A stretch of DNA of 48,432 bases, taken from JALHOM01 sp964444225 (lineage in GTDB: Bacteria > Patescibacteriota > Saccharimonadia > Saccharimonadales > 2-12-FULL-41-12). Shown piece after piece: positions 34,083 to 41,654 of this stretch. The translations under genes and the position numbers were made by a program. The DNA lies in NCBI GenBank assembly GCA_964444225.1, contig CAYUFM010000007.1:1-48432 (forward strand). The letters are read 5' to 3'. Under the pieces are notes generated by a model. That model worked only from the letters and a program-made list of their open reading frames with translations. It was not told where the DNA came from and did no database searches. Numbering within the stretch: position 1 is the first letter of the stretch; each line of letters opens with the position of its first letter.

Positions 34083-34871
34083 CTACGGTTTTACATAAAT
34101 TGTGGTTGGGTAAGTTCCGCTAAACTCTATTTTACCCGGGAGTAGTTTTGCTGAAGTAGAGCTAAAGTAAGGGGAACTAATTTGAGAAGTTGTTCCATTT
34201 CTTAAATCAGCCCCCAGGCTCCCCAGCGGTATGTTTAGTCGTCCAATTTGAGCTTGAAGTAATGAGAAGGTAATGTTGTTGTCGGCTATGTTGGAGCTAG
34301 CTTTTATATAAACTGGAGCGTTGTTACGTAGGCGTTTTGCCCAGTTAATGGCATTAGTTGCATCGCTGTTTAGGGGTTTTCCTCCAGAAATATATTGTCT
34401 AAAGTTTTCTATTTTATTAACGTCTAAACTGCCCGAAACTTCAATGATACCGTTAGTAAACTTAACTTGCACATTGTTTGCTGGCATCCAGCTCCATTTG
34501 TTGGAATTAATTGCCGCTGTTACCTCTTCTTGGGTTAGGTTTAGTTGATCAACAGTTGTTGGGTTGGTCAAGAGCGATTTTTCACTAGGATTGGCTGGAT
34601 TTGATGGTGCTAAGCCGTAGTCTAAAAATCTTAAATTAGTTTTTTGTTTGTATGCGTTAATATTGGTCTGGCCATATCTTACGCCCAGATCTTTAGGGCT
34701 AGCGGCTCCCATTAAGTTTGAAAGTCCTGGCACTAGTCCCATCCACCCTAAAAGGAGTAACGGCATTATTAGGATGACCCCAAGAATAGACAGAGACACC
34801 CAGAGTTTTTTATGGCTTTTCTTGGTGCCTTGCAGATTAGATTGGTGAAGTTTTTGTTTTCTAAATTTCAT
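34083..34871 (-). CDS. Membrane-anchored hypothetical protein
   Basis: 262 aa. A basic N-terminus, one membrane helix (about 24-44) and an external domain with many Asn/Ser residues, strand-rich and predicted compact. Stretches such as GIIEVSGSLDVNKIENFRQY and PVYIKASSNI suggest a sheet protein, but I recognise no family. TATAAT lies about 16 bases before the ATG, giving a very short leader. Function is unknown. Confidence 0.6.
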   Translation of the reverse strand: MKFRKQKLHQSNLQGTKKSHKKLWVSLSILGVILIMPLLLLGWMGLVPGLSNLMGAASPKDLGVRYGQTNINAYKQKTNLRFLDYGLAPSNPANPSEKSLLTNPTTVDQLNLTQEEVTAAINSNKWSWMPANNVQVKFTNGIIEVSGSLDVNKIENFRQYISGGKPLNSDATNAINWAKRLRNNAPVYIKASSNIADNNITFSLLQAQIGRLNIPLGSLGADLRNGTTSQISSPYFSSTSAKLLPGKIEFSGTYPTTIYVKP

Positions 34872-34912
34872 TTTTTAATACATAACTATTATATCATATT
34901 TTAAGAAAGGTT

Positions 34913-35155
34913 CTATTTGCGGTGGGGACAGCCTGCCCAGCAACATGGACGGCGCTTGCCGGCCATGAGTTCGGTTATAGTTCGTTCGATGTGGTTTGTT
35001 CTAGTCTCTGGCTTTTTAGTCGTTATGCACCAGCAAATAAACTCGTTACGTGCTAGTGGGGTTAAATCTTGCCACCGCTCCAACGCCGACTTATCAGCAC
35101 CAAGTGCCTTCTTTAAATCTGATGGTAACTTATGTAGGGTTTCTGCTTTTTTCAT
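34913..35155 (-). CDS. YdeI/OmpD-associated-family small protein
   Basis: 80 aa. The central stretch LTPLARNEFICWCITTKKPE and TRTNHIERTITELMAGKRR match the YdeI-C/OmdA family pattern (PF13376), followed by a Cys-rich tail PCCWAGCPH. The family is linked to stress and bacteriocin resistance, with no known mechanism. It overlaps the upstream DUF1801 gene by four bases; these two families often occur together. Confidence 0.7.
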   Translation of the reverse strand: MKKAETLHKLPSDLKKALGADKSALERWQDLTPLARNEFICWCITTKKPETRTNHIERTITELMAGKRRPCCWAGCPHRK

Positions 35156-35613
35156 TTTTTGTTGCGGGGGTCGGATTTTTTGTATTGCTCTAAATAGTCT
35201 TCGATTGAAGATTTTTTGACTAGTTCTGTGATGATATCGTAAGGTATTTGGTCTGGTTTTTTAAACCTCAGACAGCTTTTGCCCAGGTCAATCTTTAGGT
35301 CGTTTTTCTTGAAGGTATCCCTTAGCCATTTTTCAAGCTTATTATCAAAGTATATTCCCATATGATAAAGTGCTACATGATTTTTTTGGGAGGCGATTGA
35401 CATATAGGGCACTTCGTCAGTTGGTTTGCAGTGATAACCGCCAGGATATACATAGTGAGGTATAGTGTAGCTGATTATTCCGTACTGCATATTGCGAGAA
35501 TATTTGCCAGATAAATTTTCTGTAACAATATTATCTAGTTTTGTAATAACTGGCTGTCTTATATTATCAAGTGATGCCAAGTATTCTTTGACAGTTTTTG
35601 CATCTGATACCAT
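35152..35613 (-). CDS. DUF1801 (YdhG-like) protein
   Basis: 153 aa. Features: VKEYLASLDNIRQPVITKL, a MQYGIISYTIPH segment, NHVALYHMGI, and KSCLRFKKPDQIPYDIITEL, consistent with the DUF1801/YdhG family (frataxin-like fold). No catalytic residues are known for the family. TACAAT lies six bases before the ATG, so it is leaderless. It is translationally coupled to the YdeI-like gene behind it. Confidence 0.75.
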   Translation of the reverse strand: MVSDAKTVKEYLASLDNIRQPVITKLDNIVTENLSGKYSRNMQYGIISYTIPHYVYPGGYHCKPTDEVPYMSIASQKNHVALYHMGIYFDNKLEKWLRDTFKKNDLKIDLGKSCLRFKKPDQIPYDIITELVKKSSIEDYLEQYKKSDPRNKK

Positions 35614-35651
35614 ATTTTTATTGTATCACTGCATTTTTGCAAAATAAAAAG

Positions 35652-35921
35652 TCAAGAATTCAAACCGGATCTATAGTTAGCCTCTACGTGGTTCTTGTTT
35701 ATTCCGTTTACTAGGTTCGTATAACCCATTTGTCGGAGCATATTGATAGACGCATTTGATCTGCTGCCGGATAGGCAGTATAAAACAAGCTCGGTGTCTT
35801 TTGGTACGTCAGCTAACTTTGTCGCGCCAGCCATTAGTTGCGATGGCGGTAGGTTGATGGCTCCTTTTACATGTCCGCTTGCAAACTCTGCTGGCTCACG
35901 TACGTCAATAAATATTCTCAT
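35652..35921 (-). CDS. Single-domain rhodanese
   Basis: 89 aa from ATG 35921, chosen because TATCAT lies seven bases before it and because the rhodanese domain begins at once (MRIFIDVREPAEFASGHVKG). The active Cys is in LYCLSGSRSN. A longer ORF adds a hydrophobic segment but would overlap the divergent gene. Rhodaneses transfer sulfane sulfur or sense it; it is cytoplasmic with this start. Confidence 0.8.
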   Translation of the reverse strand: MRIFIDVREPAEFASGHVKGAINLPPSQLMAGATKLADVPKDTELVLYCLSGSRSNASINMLRQMGYTNLVNGINKNHVEANYRSGLNS

Positions 35922-35991
35922 AATTTTTATGATACCAAATAAGAATAATATGGCACACAGAATATAAAATCTTGTTGTTATACTTTTAGAT

Positions 35992-36243
35992 ATGGCCTTC
36001 AATCACTATGCAAAAATCAAACGGATTTTAGATCAACACCCAGAGGGTTGGATTATCAGAAGAATCAATGAGCCAACGACAGCCAAAAATTTCAAGAATG
36101 AGGTCGTTCACTTTTCTTATTATTATCGAATTTACTCTAATGATGGACAGCCAATTAAATACTGCAAATTCCAGCAAATTGAACTCCTGGCCCAGACACT
36201 ACACGTACCGGTAGAGGCCCTACCAGTGCTTGATGAACGGTAG
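35992..36243 (+). CDS. Hypothetical protein, 83 aa
   Basis: A small basic soluble protein (MAFNHYAKIKRIL...HVPVEALPVLDER) with no known family. TATACT at 35979-35984 lies seven bases before the ATG, a good leaderless promoter that supports the gene. It is divergent from the rhodanese gene; the promoters are less than 100 bases apart. Confidence 0.55.
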   Translation: MAFNHYAKIKRILDQHPEGWIIRRINEPTTAKNFKNEVVHFSYYYRIYSNDGQPIKYCKFQQIELLAQTLHVPVEALPVLDER

Positions 36244-36295
36244 TTGTCCCCTATAAGTTCGGTGTGTACTTTACAGCTATTGGTATAATAGAAGT

Positions 36296-36838
36296 ATGAA
36301 GAAGAATGCTCTAATTGTTATTTTGGTGTTAACTGTTGGGGGTTTGGGCTATTTGCTTTATTCAAAAGATGACAAATCGTCACTAGGCTCCAGTAACAAC
36401 TCTAGTTCAAATACGACTAGCGAAGGCTCCGAAGCCACTAACGGCACAAAAGTGGATAGCGATAAAGAGATAAATTTATCTGGCAAAGGTTTGACTAAAA
36501 TATCACAAGATATCCTGGACGATAAAACAATAATCAAGCTGGATGTAAGCAATAATAATTTGACAGGTGCTCTCCCTGCCGAGATTCGTAAGCTGACAAA
36601 CTTAGAGATTTTGATAGCCTCCAATAACCAAATGACAGGCGTACCAGCAGAAATCGGTCAACTAAAGAACTTAAAGTTTGTAGACTATTCTAATAATGAT
36701 TTGTCTGGACTTCCTCAAGAGCTAGGCAACCTAAAAAATCTCCAAATTCTTGATCTTCGAGGCAATCCAAATATCTCAAAAAACGATCTTAGTATAATTC
36801 AGACAAAAATCCCAAATACAAAAATTCTAGTTGATTAG
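36296..36838 (+). CDS. Membrane-anchored leucine-rich-repeat protein
   Basis: 180 aa. An N-terminal hydrophobic anchor (about 4-22), a Ser/Asn-rich linker (28-55), then about four leucine-rich repeats (LDVSNNNLTGALPAEIRKL, then LEILIASNNQMTGVPAEIG, LKFVDYSNNDLSGLPQELG, LQILDLRGNPN). It would present a short solenoid outside the cell, likely for protein binding. TATAAT lies six bases before the ATG. It is much shorter than most LRR proteins. Confidence 0.85.
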   Translation: MKKNALIVILVLTVGGLGYLLYSKDDKSSLGSSNNSSSNTTSEGSEATNGTKVDSDKEINLSGKGLTKISQDILDDKTIIKLDVSNNNLTGALPAEIRKLTNLEILIASNNQMTGVPAEIGQLKNLKFVDYSNNDLSGLPQELGNLKNLQILDLRGNPNISKNDLSIIQTKIPNTKILVD

Positions 36839-36844
36839 AATTTT
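36821..36844 (+). terminator. Possible terminator after the LRR gene
   Basis: AAAATTCTA (36821-36829) pairs with TAGAATTTT (36836-36844), and the stop codon lies within the second arm. The stem is A/T-rich and the T-run is only four, so termination strength is doubtful. Confidence 0.35.
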
Positions 36845-36932
36845 ACTGAAGTCCTAGGCTTGTAGCTGTCGATAGTAAGGTTCTAAAGCATTGGTAGGTA
36901 TTGCTTTAATAGTTCTTGCTTACTTTGCTTAA

Positions 36933-36947
36933 TGTAAATTGTTTACA
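36933..36947 (+). promoter_or_regulatory. Palindromic operator candidate upstream of the Fur-type gene
   Basis: TGTAAA-TTG-TTTACA is a perfect inverted repeat centred 40 bases upstream of the Fur-family ATG and about 18 bases before its TATACT -10 (36965-36970), a position expected for autoregulation. It resembles an A/T-rich Fur/PerR-type box only loosely. Confidence 0.5.
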
Positions 36948-36980
36948 ATAATAAATATTGGGTATATACTAACCACAGTT

Positions 36981-37382
36981 ATGAATATTGCTTATAAGTC
37001 CCAACGTCAAACCAAGTACTGCCGAGACATCGAAGCGCTACTTCGCAGTCGCGGGCATGCAACGAATGCTGAGATATTGTTGACGCTACGTATCGCCTAC
37101 CCAGACCTCAGCGCAACAACAGTCCACCGTGCGACAGCCCGGCTTGCAACACGTGGCGTCATCACCCTAGCCCCTCCGACGTTAGATGGGTCAATGCGTT
37201 ATGATGCAAATACATTACCGCACGATCATTTTGTGTGTACTACCTGTGGTGTGCTCCGAGACGCCAATATCAAAGATAAAGTTGCCCCAATCATAGAATC
37301 GTCGATTGAGGGTTGTCATATATCTGGAAGGTTAACGATTAGTGGAGTATGTAAGCATTGTAAGGAAGTGGCAAATGATTAA
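36981..37382 (+). CDS. Fur/PerR-family metalloregulator
   Basis: 133 aa from ATG 36981; the longer reading adds only noise. The winged HTH is about 17-62 (NAEILLTLRIAYPDLS, TTVHRATARLATRGVI), followed by the metal-binding half: HDHFVC with C86/C89 and C124/C127 forming the structural zinc site. TATACT ten bases upstream suggests a very short leader. The gene heads a cassette of rhodanese, glutaredoxin and DUF2202, pointing to control of redox or metal stress. Confidence 0.85.
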   Translation: MNIAYKSQRQTKYCRDIEALLRSRGHATNAEILLTLRIAYPDLSATTVHRATARLATRGVITLAPPTLDGSMRYDANTLPHDHFVCTTCGVLRDANIKDKVAPIIESSIEGCHISGRLTISGVCKHCKEVAND

Positions 37383-37789
37383 AAAAGTGATACTTATCGT
37401 GGTGATATTGACGGGGTTTTTCGGCCTATATGTCACCTTGTCCAACGCTAAAAAAATGGATACTCCTGTGAGTAGCAACCCTGCAATGTCTATCCAAACG
37501 ATCAAAGATGACGTCGCAAAAGGCGGTCAGTTGATCGATGTTAGAACGGCTAGCGAATACNNNNNNNNNNTGTGGGCACATTGATAGTTCAATCAACCTA
37601 TCGCTACAAGACATTCAGCAAGGCACACTTCCAGGTGTTGCCAAGGATAAACCCGTATACGTATATTGCCGTAGTGGCAACCGATCTAGCGAGGCAACAT
37701 CGATTCTCAAAACGGCGGGCTACAGAAACGTAATCGACCTCGGAGCGATGACAAATGTTCAATCTATGGGCGGAAAAGTTACACAATAA
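37375..37789 (+). CDS. Membrane-anchored rhodanese, interrupted by a scaffold gap
   Basis: The reading starts at ATG 37375, eight bases into the end of the Fur gene, with AAGGAAG upstream. An N-terminal hydrophobic anchor (VILIVVILTGFFGLY) precedes the rhodanese motif QLIDVRTASEY, after which ten Ns stand. The frame resumes one base off, with GHIDSSINLSLQDI and the active Cys in VYVYCRSGNRSS. Ten Ns are a default gap size, so the frameshift is most likely an assembly artefact and the gene is intact. Confidence 0.75.
37561..37570. other. Assembly gap (10 N)
   Basis: Ten ambiguous bases lie inside the rhodanese gene. The codons on both sides (SEY before, then a Cys codon and GHID after) suggest that only a few bases are missing. 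The joining of the two sides is supported by the rhodanese domain running across it. Confidence 0.95.
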
Positions 37790-37804
37790 AGAGAGGAGAA
37801 TATT

Positions 37805-38050
37805 ATGAAAATAACAGTTTACAGTACGACAACATGTCCATACTGCGTGATGCTAAAAAATTGGCTAGACTCAAAATCGGTTGAGTTTACAAATTATATG
37901 GTAGACAGCAATCCGATCGCTGCGCAGAATATGGTCAACCTTAGCGGCCAGATGGGTGTTCCGTTTAGCACTATAGAGTTTGATGATGGAAGAATAGAAA
38001 AGATACTTGGCTTTGACAGATCGAAGTTCGAGGCAATCCTAAAGGCATAA
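37805..38050 (+). CDS. Glutaredoxin-like protein (CPYC)
   Basis: 81 aa. Active site CPYC (C11, C14), GQMGVPFSTI with the cis-Pro, and LGFDRSKF at the end. GAGAGGAGAA before the ATG is a good ribosome site. It is similar in layout to the CAYC protein at 28813 but has a different active-site dipeptide, and probably works with the preceding rhodanese. Confidence 0.93.
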   Translation: MKITVYSTTTCPYCVMLKNWLDSKSVEFTNYMVDSNPIAAQNMVNLSGQMGVPFSTIEFDDGRIEKILGFDRSKFEAILKA

Positions 38051-38064
38051 TAAGGGGATACAGT

Positions 38065-38664
38065 ATGAAAAAACTACATAAAAAAGCAACGGTAAGTCTC
38101 GCTATCGCACTATTTGTATTGATGGGTGTTGGAACCTATGGCATTCTTCGCGGTAATACAGATACAGCGCCTGCCACGACATCGGATCAAGCCAACGCGC
38201 CAAAGTCTACGAACGAGTCTGTGCCATCTCCGACCTCTGCAAAGAAAACAACTGAGGATCAGCTACTGTATCTCATCGAGGAAGAAAAACTCGCGCACGA
38301 TGTATACACCGTTATGCATCAAAAGTACGGTGCAAACGTGTTTGGCAATATTCTTCAGAGCGAAACGACACACCAAAGCCGTGTATTGACACTTTTGCAG
38401 GCCCGTGCGATCGCGGATCCGCGCTCGACAGAGCTTGGCGTATTCAAAAACCAAGAACTTCAAGACTTATATAATCAACTGATAAAACAGGGAGAGCAAC
38501 AAGCCTCCGAGGCTTACAAAGTTGGTGTTATCATCGAAGAAAAAGACATCGCAGACATCAGCACACAGCTTGCAACCGCGACCGACGAGGATATTATACA
38601 AACACTCGAGTCTCTCCGTGAAGCGTCAGAAAACCACCTTCGCGCATTCAACAGACAGCTGTAG
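38065..38664 (+). CDS. DUF2202 protein, ferritin-like, exported
   Basis: 199 aa. A signal/anchor (about 8-27), a Pro/Ser/Thr linker (35-65), then a DUF2202 domain with helical metal-ligand-like motifs: LLYLIEEEKLAHDVYTVMH, ILQSETTHQSRVLTLL and a final EASENHLRAFNRQL. The Glu and His residues fit a ferritin-like four-helix bundle, but a metal site is not proven. AAGGGG precedes the ATG. It closes the redox cassette. Confidence 0.8.
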   Translation: MKKLHKKATVSLAIALFVLMGVGTYGILRGNTDTAPATTSDQANAPKSTNESVPSPTSAKKTTEDQLLYLIEEEKLAHDVYTVMHQKYGANVFGNILQSETTHQSRVLTLLQARAIADPRSTELGVFKNQELQDLYNQLIKQGEQQASEAYKVGVIIEEKDIADISTQLATATDEDIIQTLESLREASENHLRAFNRQL

Positions 38665-38675
38665 TTAAACCTATA

Positions 38676-39065
38676 CTATATTCGCTTCTGCTTTATTAGT
38701 AATGTGTGAGACACTATTCCTAGCAGTAGCAACGGAGACAACGCGTATCTTTCAAATTCTGTACCTAGTAGTTGCATGATAAACCCAATAGTCCAAAAAG
38801 CCGTTATGACGTAAAGTGTATTGATTTGCCATTTTTTGGGGCTAGATTTTAGGTTCAATATTTTTCTGCAAAACAGTGCTATCGTTAAAATTATCAAAAT
38901 ACTTATGATTGATTGTACTGCTTGCGCCTCATATGATTCTGACATTCGACCGTTGACCCAGTCATAAGGAATAACCTTGGCTAAAACAAGTATCTGGACC
39001 AGGATGCTTAAAACATAAAAAACACAGATCAAGATTTTTATTTTTCGGTTTTCTAGTAGTGGCAT
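38676..39065 (-). CDS. Small integral membrane protein, about four helices
   Basis: 129 aa from ATG 39065, supported by TAGAAT ten bases upstream; a longer reading adds 33 low-quality residues. Hydrophobic segments near 9-27, 48-67, 80-99 and 104-120 suggest four helices. Family not recognised. It lies convergent with the DUF2202 gene and divergent from the LexA-methyltransferase gene. Confidence 0.6.
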   Translation of the reverse strand: MPLLENRKIKILICVFYVLSILVQILVLAKVIPYDWVNGRMSESYEAQAVQSIISILIILTIALFCRKILNLKSSPKKWQINTLYVITAFWTIGFIMQLLGTEFERYALSPLLLLGIVSHTLLIKQKRI

Positions 39066-39117
39066 CTCAATGAATATTCTACTACAGGAGCAAATAATAT
39101 AAGTACATTTTGCTTCA

Positions 39118-39142
39118 TTTTTCGTATTTTTTCGTATATTAT
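39118..39142 (+). promoter_or_regulatory. Direct-repeat operator candidate and -10 of the LexA-methyltransferase gene
   Basis: TTCGTAT occurs at 39121-39127 and 39131-39137, exactly one helical turn (10 bp) apart. The second overlaps the TATTAT -10 (39137-39142), which lies six bases before the ATG. A protein bound here would block transcription, as expected if the fused repressor controls its own gene. Confidence 0.45.
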
Positions 39143-39148
39143 AGAAAA

Positions 39149-40699
39149 ATGAGCAAAGCAACAAAACAGCAGATTACAAATTATATAAGAGATTACATTA
39201 ACGATAACGGAATTTTTCCTACGTTAAATGAAATTAAAAATGCCGTCGGTCTTAAGTCTGTATCGACAGTACATCAACATATAAAAGATCTGGTAGATAA
39301 TGGAGTTTTGAATGTTGATGAAACTGGTGGATATAACTTAACATCAACTGGCATGGACACCAGTAAAGTTCCCGTTATTGGTTATATAGCAGCTGGTCTT
39401 CCGATTGAGGCTATTGAAGATGTTAGCACACACATTGACGTAGCTAATCTACCAAAGGGTGATTTTTATGCCCTACAGGTCAAAGGAAGCAGCATGATAG
39501 AAGATGGTATTTTTGATGGTGATATTGTTGTTATTAAACGTCAAACTTCTGCACAAAATGGTCAAACAGTAGTAGCTATCATAGATGATAATCAAGCTAC
39601 TTTAAAAAAGCTCTACAAAGAAGATGGCAAATTCAGACTGCAGCCCGCAAACCAATCTATGCTTCCTTTGATAAGAGATGAGGTCGAAGTTCGTGGCATC
39701 GTTTGGTCAATTCACCGCAATCTGAACGATAGCACAGATGAAACAGCTGTAGTCCCTACTAAAGACTGGAAAACCGTTGATCTATTCGCTGGCGTTGGTG
39801 GCATAAGATTAGGTTTTGAGAAAGCCGGATTTTCGACCGTGTTCGCTAACGACTTTGAAGCAAAATGCGCAGATACATATAACAAGAACTTCGATACAGC
39901 GAAACTTGTTGTCGAAGACATTACAAAAATATCGACTAAAGACATACCTGATTGCGATTTTGTGTTGGGTGGATTCCCTTGTCAGGCATTTTCTATTGCA
40001 GGATATAGACATGGGTTTAATGATATTAAGGGTCGTGGCAACCTATTTTTTGACATCGCCAGAATTATTAAGGATAAGCAACCTACAGGTTTTCTACTTG
40101 AAAATGTCAAGAACCTAAAGTCTCACGACGGCGGTAAAACCTTCTCAATAATTGAACAGACTTTAAATGAGCTTGGTTATACAATAAAGTCTAAGGTTTT
40201 GAATTCGATGGAATATGGAAACGTACCGCAAAATCGTGAAAGGATTTACATTGTAGGATTCAAGGACAAAAAGAAAACCGAAGAATTCGAGTTCCCGGAG
40301 CCAGTAAAGCTTACGCTCTCAATTAAAAATGTATTAGAAAAAAATGTATCCGAAAAGTACTACTATAACGGCAAGCCCCTGTACGATAAAATAAAAGACG
40401 ATATTATCGAAGAAAACCAAGTATACCAATGGCGACGTAAATATGTTCGACAAAACAAAAAGGGCGTATCACCTACACTAACCGCCAATATGGGCATGGG
40501 GGGGCACAATGTGCCAATTATATTTGACGGCAAAGGTATACGAAAGTTGACTCCTCGTGAATGTTTTAGATTGCAAGGTTTTCCGGATAGTTACAAGTTA
40601 CCAGACATTGCCGATTCTGCACTATATAAACAAGCCGGTAATTCTGTATCAACAACAGTGCTTGAGAGAATTGCTAATCAAATAGCAAAAGTACTCTAG
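39149..40699 (+). CDS. LexA-like repressor/protease fused to a C5-cytosine DNA methyltransferase
   Basis: 516 aa. Residues 1-70 are a LexA-type winged HTH (TKQQITNYIRDYINDNG, then SVSTVHQHIKDLVDNGVL). Residues 74-190 are an S24/LexA protease: the probable cleavage bond is A82-G83 in VPVIGYIAAGLP, the Ser is S115 in VKGSSM and the Lys is K153 in ATLKKLY. Residues 207-516 are a full C5 methyltransferase: DLFAGVGGIR, PCQ with catalytic C278, ENV (318-320), NRERIY and the C-terminal QAGNSV. A specificity region lies between about 385 and 460. It is leaderless, convergent with a nuclease-like gene two bases away, and the fusion is unusual. Confidence 0.85.
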   Translation: MSKATKQQITNYIRDYINDNGIFPTLNEIKNAVGLKSVSTVHQHIKDLVDNGVLNVDETGGYNLTSTGMDTSKVPVIGYIAAGLPIEAIEDVSTHIDVANLPKGDFYALQVKGSSMIEDGIFDGDIVVIKRQTSAQNGQTVVAIIDDNQATLKKLYKEDGKFRLQPANQSMLPLIRDEVEVRGIVWSIHRNLNDSTDETAVVPTKDWKTVDLFAGVGGIRLGFEKAGFSTVFANDFEAKCADTYNKNFDTAKLVVEDITKISTKDIPDCDFVLGGFPCQAFSIAGYRHGFNDIKGRGNLFFDIARIIKDKQPTGFLLENVKNLKSHDGGKTFSIIEQTLNELGYTIKSKVLNSMEYGNVPQNRERIYIVGFKDKKKTEEFEFPEPVKLTLSIKNVLEKNVSEKYYYNGKPLYDKIKDDIIEENQVYQWRRKYVRQNKKGVSPTLTANMGMGGHNVPIIFDGKGIRKLTPRECFRLQGFPDSYKLPDIADSALYKQAGNSVSTTVLERIANQIAKVL

Positions 40700-40701
40700 G
40701 A

Positions 40702-41517
40702 TTAGATAATATTTATTGTTAGTGAGTTAATCCTGTCGAATTGTTTGCGCAAGAAATCTTCATTGAGATCCTCGTCGTATAGTCTAATATGGTTCTGCTC
40801 AAAGTCAGTTTCAAATAAAACGGCAAGGTTATCATCTATCCAGTTCTTTGGTCTTAGCCTAAGTTCAAGTCGTTTTTTCGCCTTGTATATTTTTGCTTTT
40901 CCGTATCTTTCAGCGATGAAGTTATCTAGGAAAACCGACATATTTGCTGTTTTCCCTACCTTAACATTTTCTATATTGGAAATTTCTACGCTACAGCCAA
41001 CAAGGTAGAAATTAGAACCTGCGCGTAATATGAAAAGATAAATAATATCTTTGATATTGTTTCGCTCGCGTTGTACTAGAGCTATTTTTTCTCCAAAGAT
41101 ACTCAGCCAAGCGTCTTTAATGGTTTCGTACTGTTTGTTACTAAATAAACTGTCTAAATCAACACCGGCACCTTCAAATTTTTGGCCCAAAGAAGCTTCG
41201 CCTGATTGTTTGTTGGTTAACTCCCCGGTATCATTAAGTGTAGCATTTAGCATCTTTATGTCAGCCGCCCAACCTTCATCTTCATTGTATATATCGACTG
41301 GGTACGAACCTGCACCTATAGGTTTAACATCAAGTGCTTGGACAAACCATTGCTCAATATGTTCTTTTGGCACCTGTACAGCACGAGAGATTTGTTCAGG
41401 CAGTGGTTCTGGTTGAGAAAATAAGCTCTTTTTTATAAAGTATCTGATAACTTCTTGTGCTTTTGGGTCTAATAATTTCAATAGTTCATCTTTGGGTATC
41501 GGTGCTAGTACGGACAT
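40702..41517 (-). CDS. Putative type II restriction endonuclease (PD-(D/E)XK-like)
   Basis: 271 aa from ATG 41517, supported by TATAAT seven bases upstream. The segment YPVDIYNEDEGWAADIKML (D75, then D86-x-K88) has the spacing of a PD-(D/E)XK nuclease core, although the second acidic residue is Asp. The rest has no recognised family. Its stop lies two bases from the end of the LexA-methyltransferase gene, an arrangement typical of restriction-modification pairs. Nuclease activity and recognition site are inferred and not shown. Confidence 0.6.
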   Translation of the reverse strand: MSVLAPIPKDELLKLLDPKAQEVIRYFIKKSLFSQPEPLPEQISRAVQVPKEHIEQWFVQALDVKPIGAGSYPVDIYNEDEGWAADIKMLNATLNDTGELTNKQSGEASLGQKFEGAGVDLDSLFSNKQYETIKDAWLSIFGEKIALVQRERNNIKDIIYLFILRAGSNFYLVGCSVEISNIENVKVGKTANMSVFLDNFIAERYGKAKIYKAKKRLELRLRPKNWIDDNLAVLFETDFEQNHIRLYDEDLNEDFLRKQFDRINSLTINII

Positions 41518-41547
41518 AATCACCATTATATACTAACGACAGCCTAA

Positions 41548-41562
41548 GTCATTACGTCATTA
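41548..41562 (-). promoter_or_regulatory. Tandem repeat near the nuclease promoter
   Basis: GTCATTA occurs twice (41548-41554 and 41556-41562) with an 8-bp period; on the nuclease strand this is TAATGAC-G-TAATGAC. It overlaps the -35 region of the nuclease gene, whose TATAAT is at 41525-41530. A regulator of the restriction-modification system could bind here. Confidence 0.35.
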
Positions 41563-41572
41563 AAACAAAAAG

Positions 41573-41586
41573 CTAGAAAATTCTAG
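41573..41586. promoter_or_regulatory. Palindrome upstream of the small ORF pair
   Basis: CTAGAAAATTCTAG is a perfect palindrome of CTAGAA/TTCTAG with a two-base AA centre. It lies just before the AGGAGG ribosome site of the small ORF and between two divergent units. It could be an operator; no -10 is convincing here. Confidence 0.35.
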
Positions 41587-41606
41587 TCCTTTCAGGAGGC
41601 CGTACA

Positions 41607-41654
41607 ATGCATATCAACCTAGCCTTCCAATTCGCTGGGGGCTGTGACTTATGA
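41607..41654 (+). CDS. Fifteen-codon ORF with strong ribosome site
   Basis: ATG 41607 lies seven bases after a perfect AGGAGG (41594-41599), unusual in this window. It encodes MHINLAFQFAGGCDL, and its stop overlaps the ATG of a second ORF (ATGA). It is too short for a normal protein and may act as a leader peptide. Confidence 0.4.
   Translation: MHINLAFQFAGGCDL

Noticed and set aside
37342..37789. Pseudogene call for the rhodanese
   Set aside because: The frame change coincides with the ten-N scaffold gap, and both halves carry well-preserved motifs.
41607..41654. Selenocysteine or TGA read-through in the small ORF
   Set aside because: The following TGA directly overlaps a start codon and there is no sign of a SECIS or selenocysteine machinery in the window.
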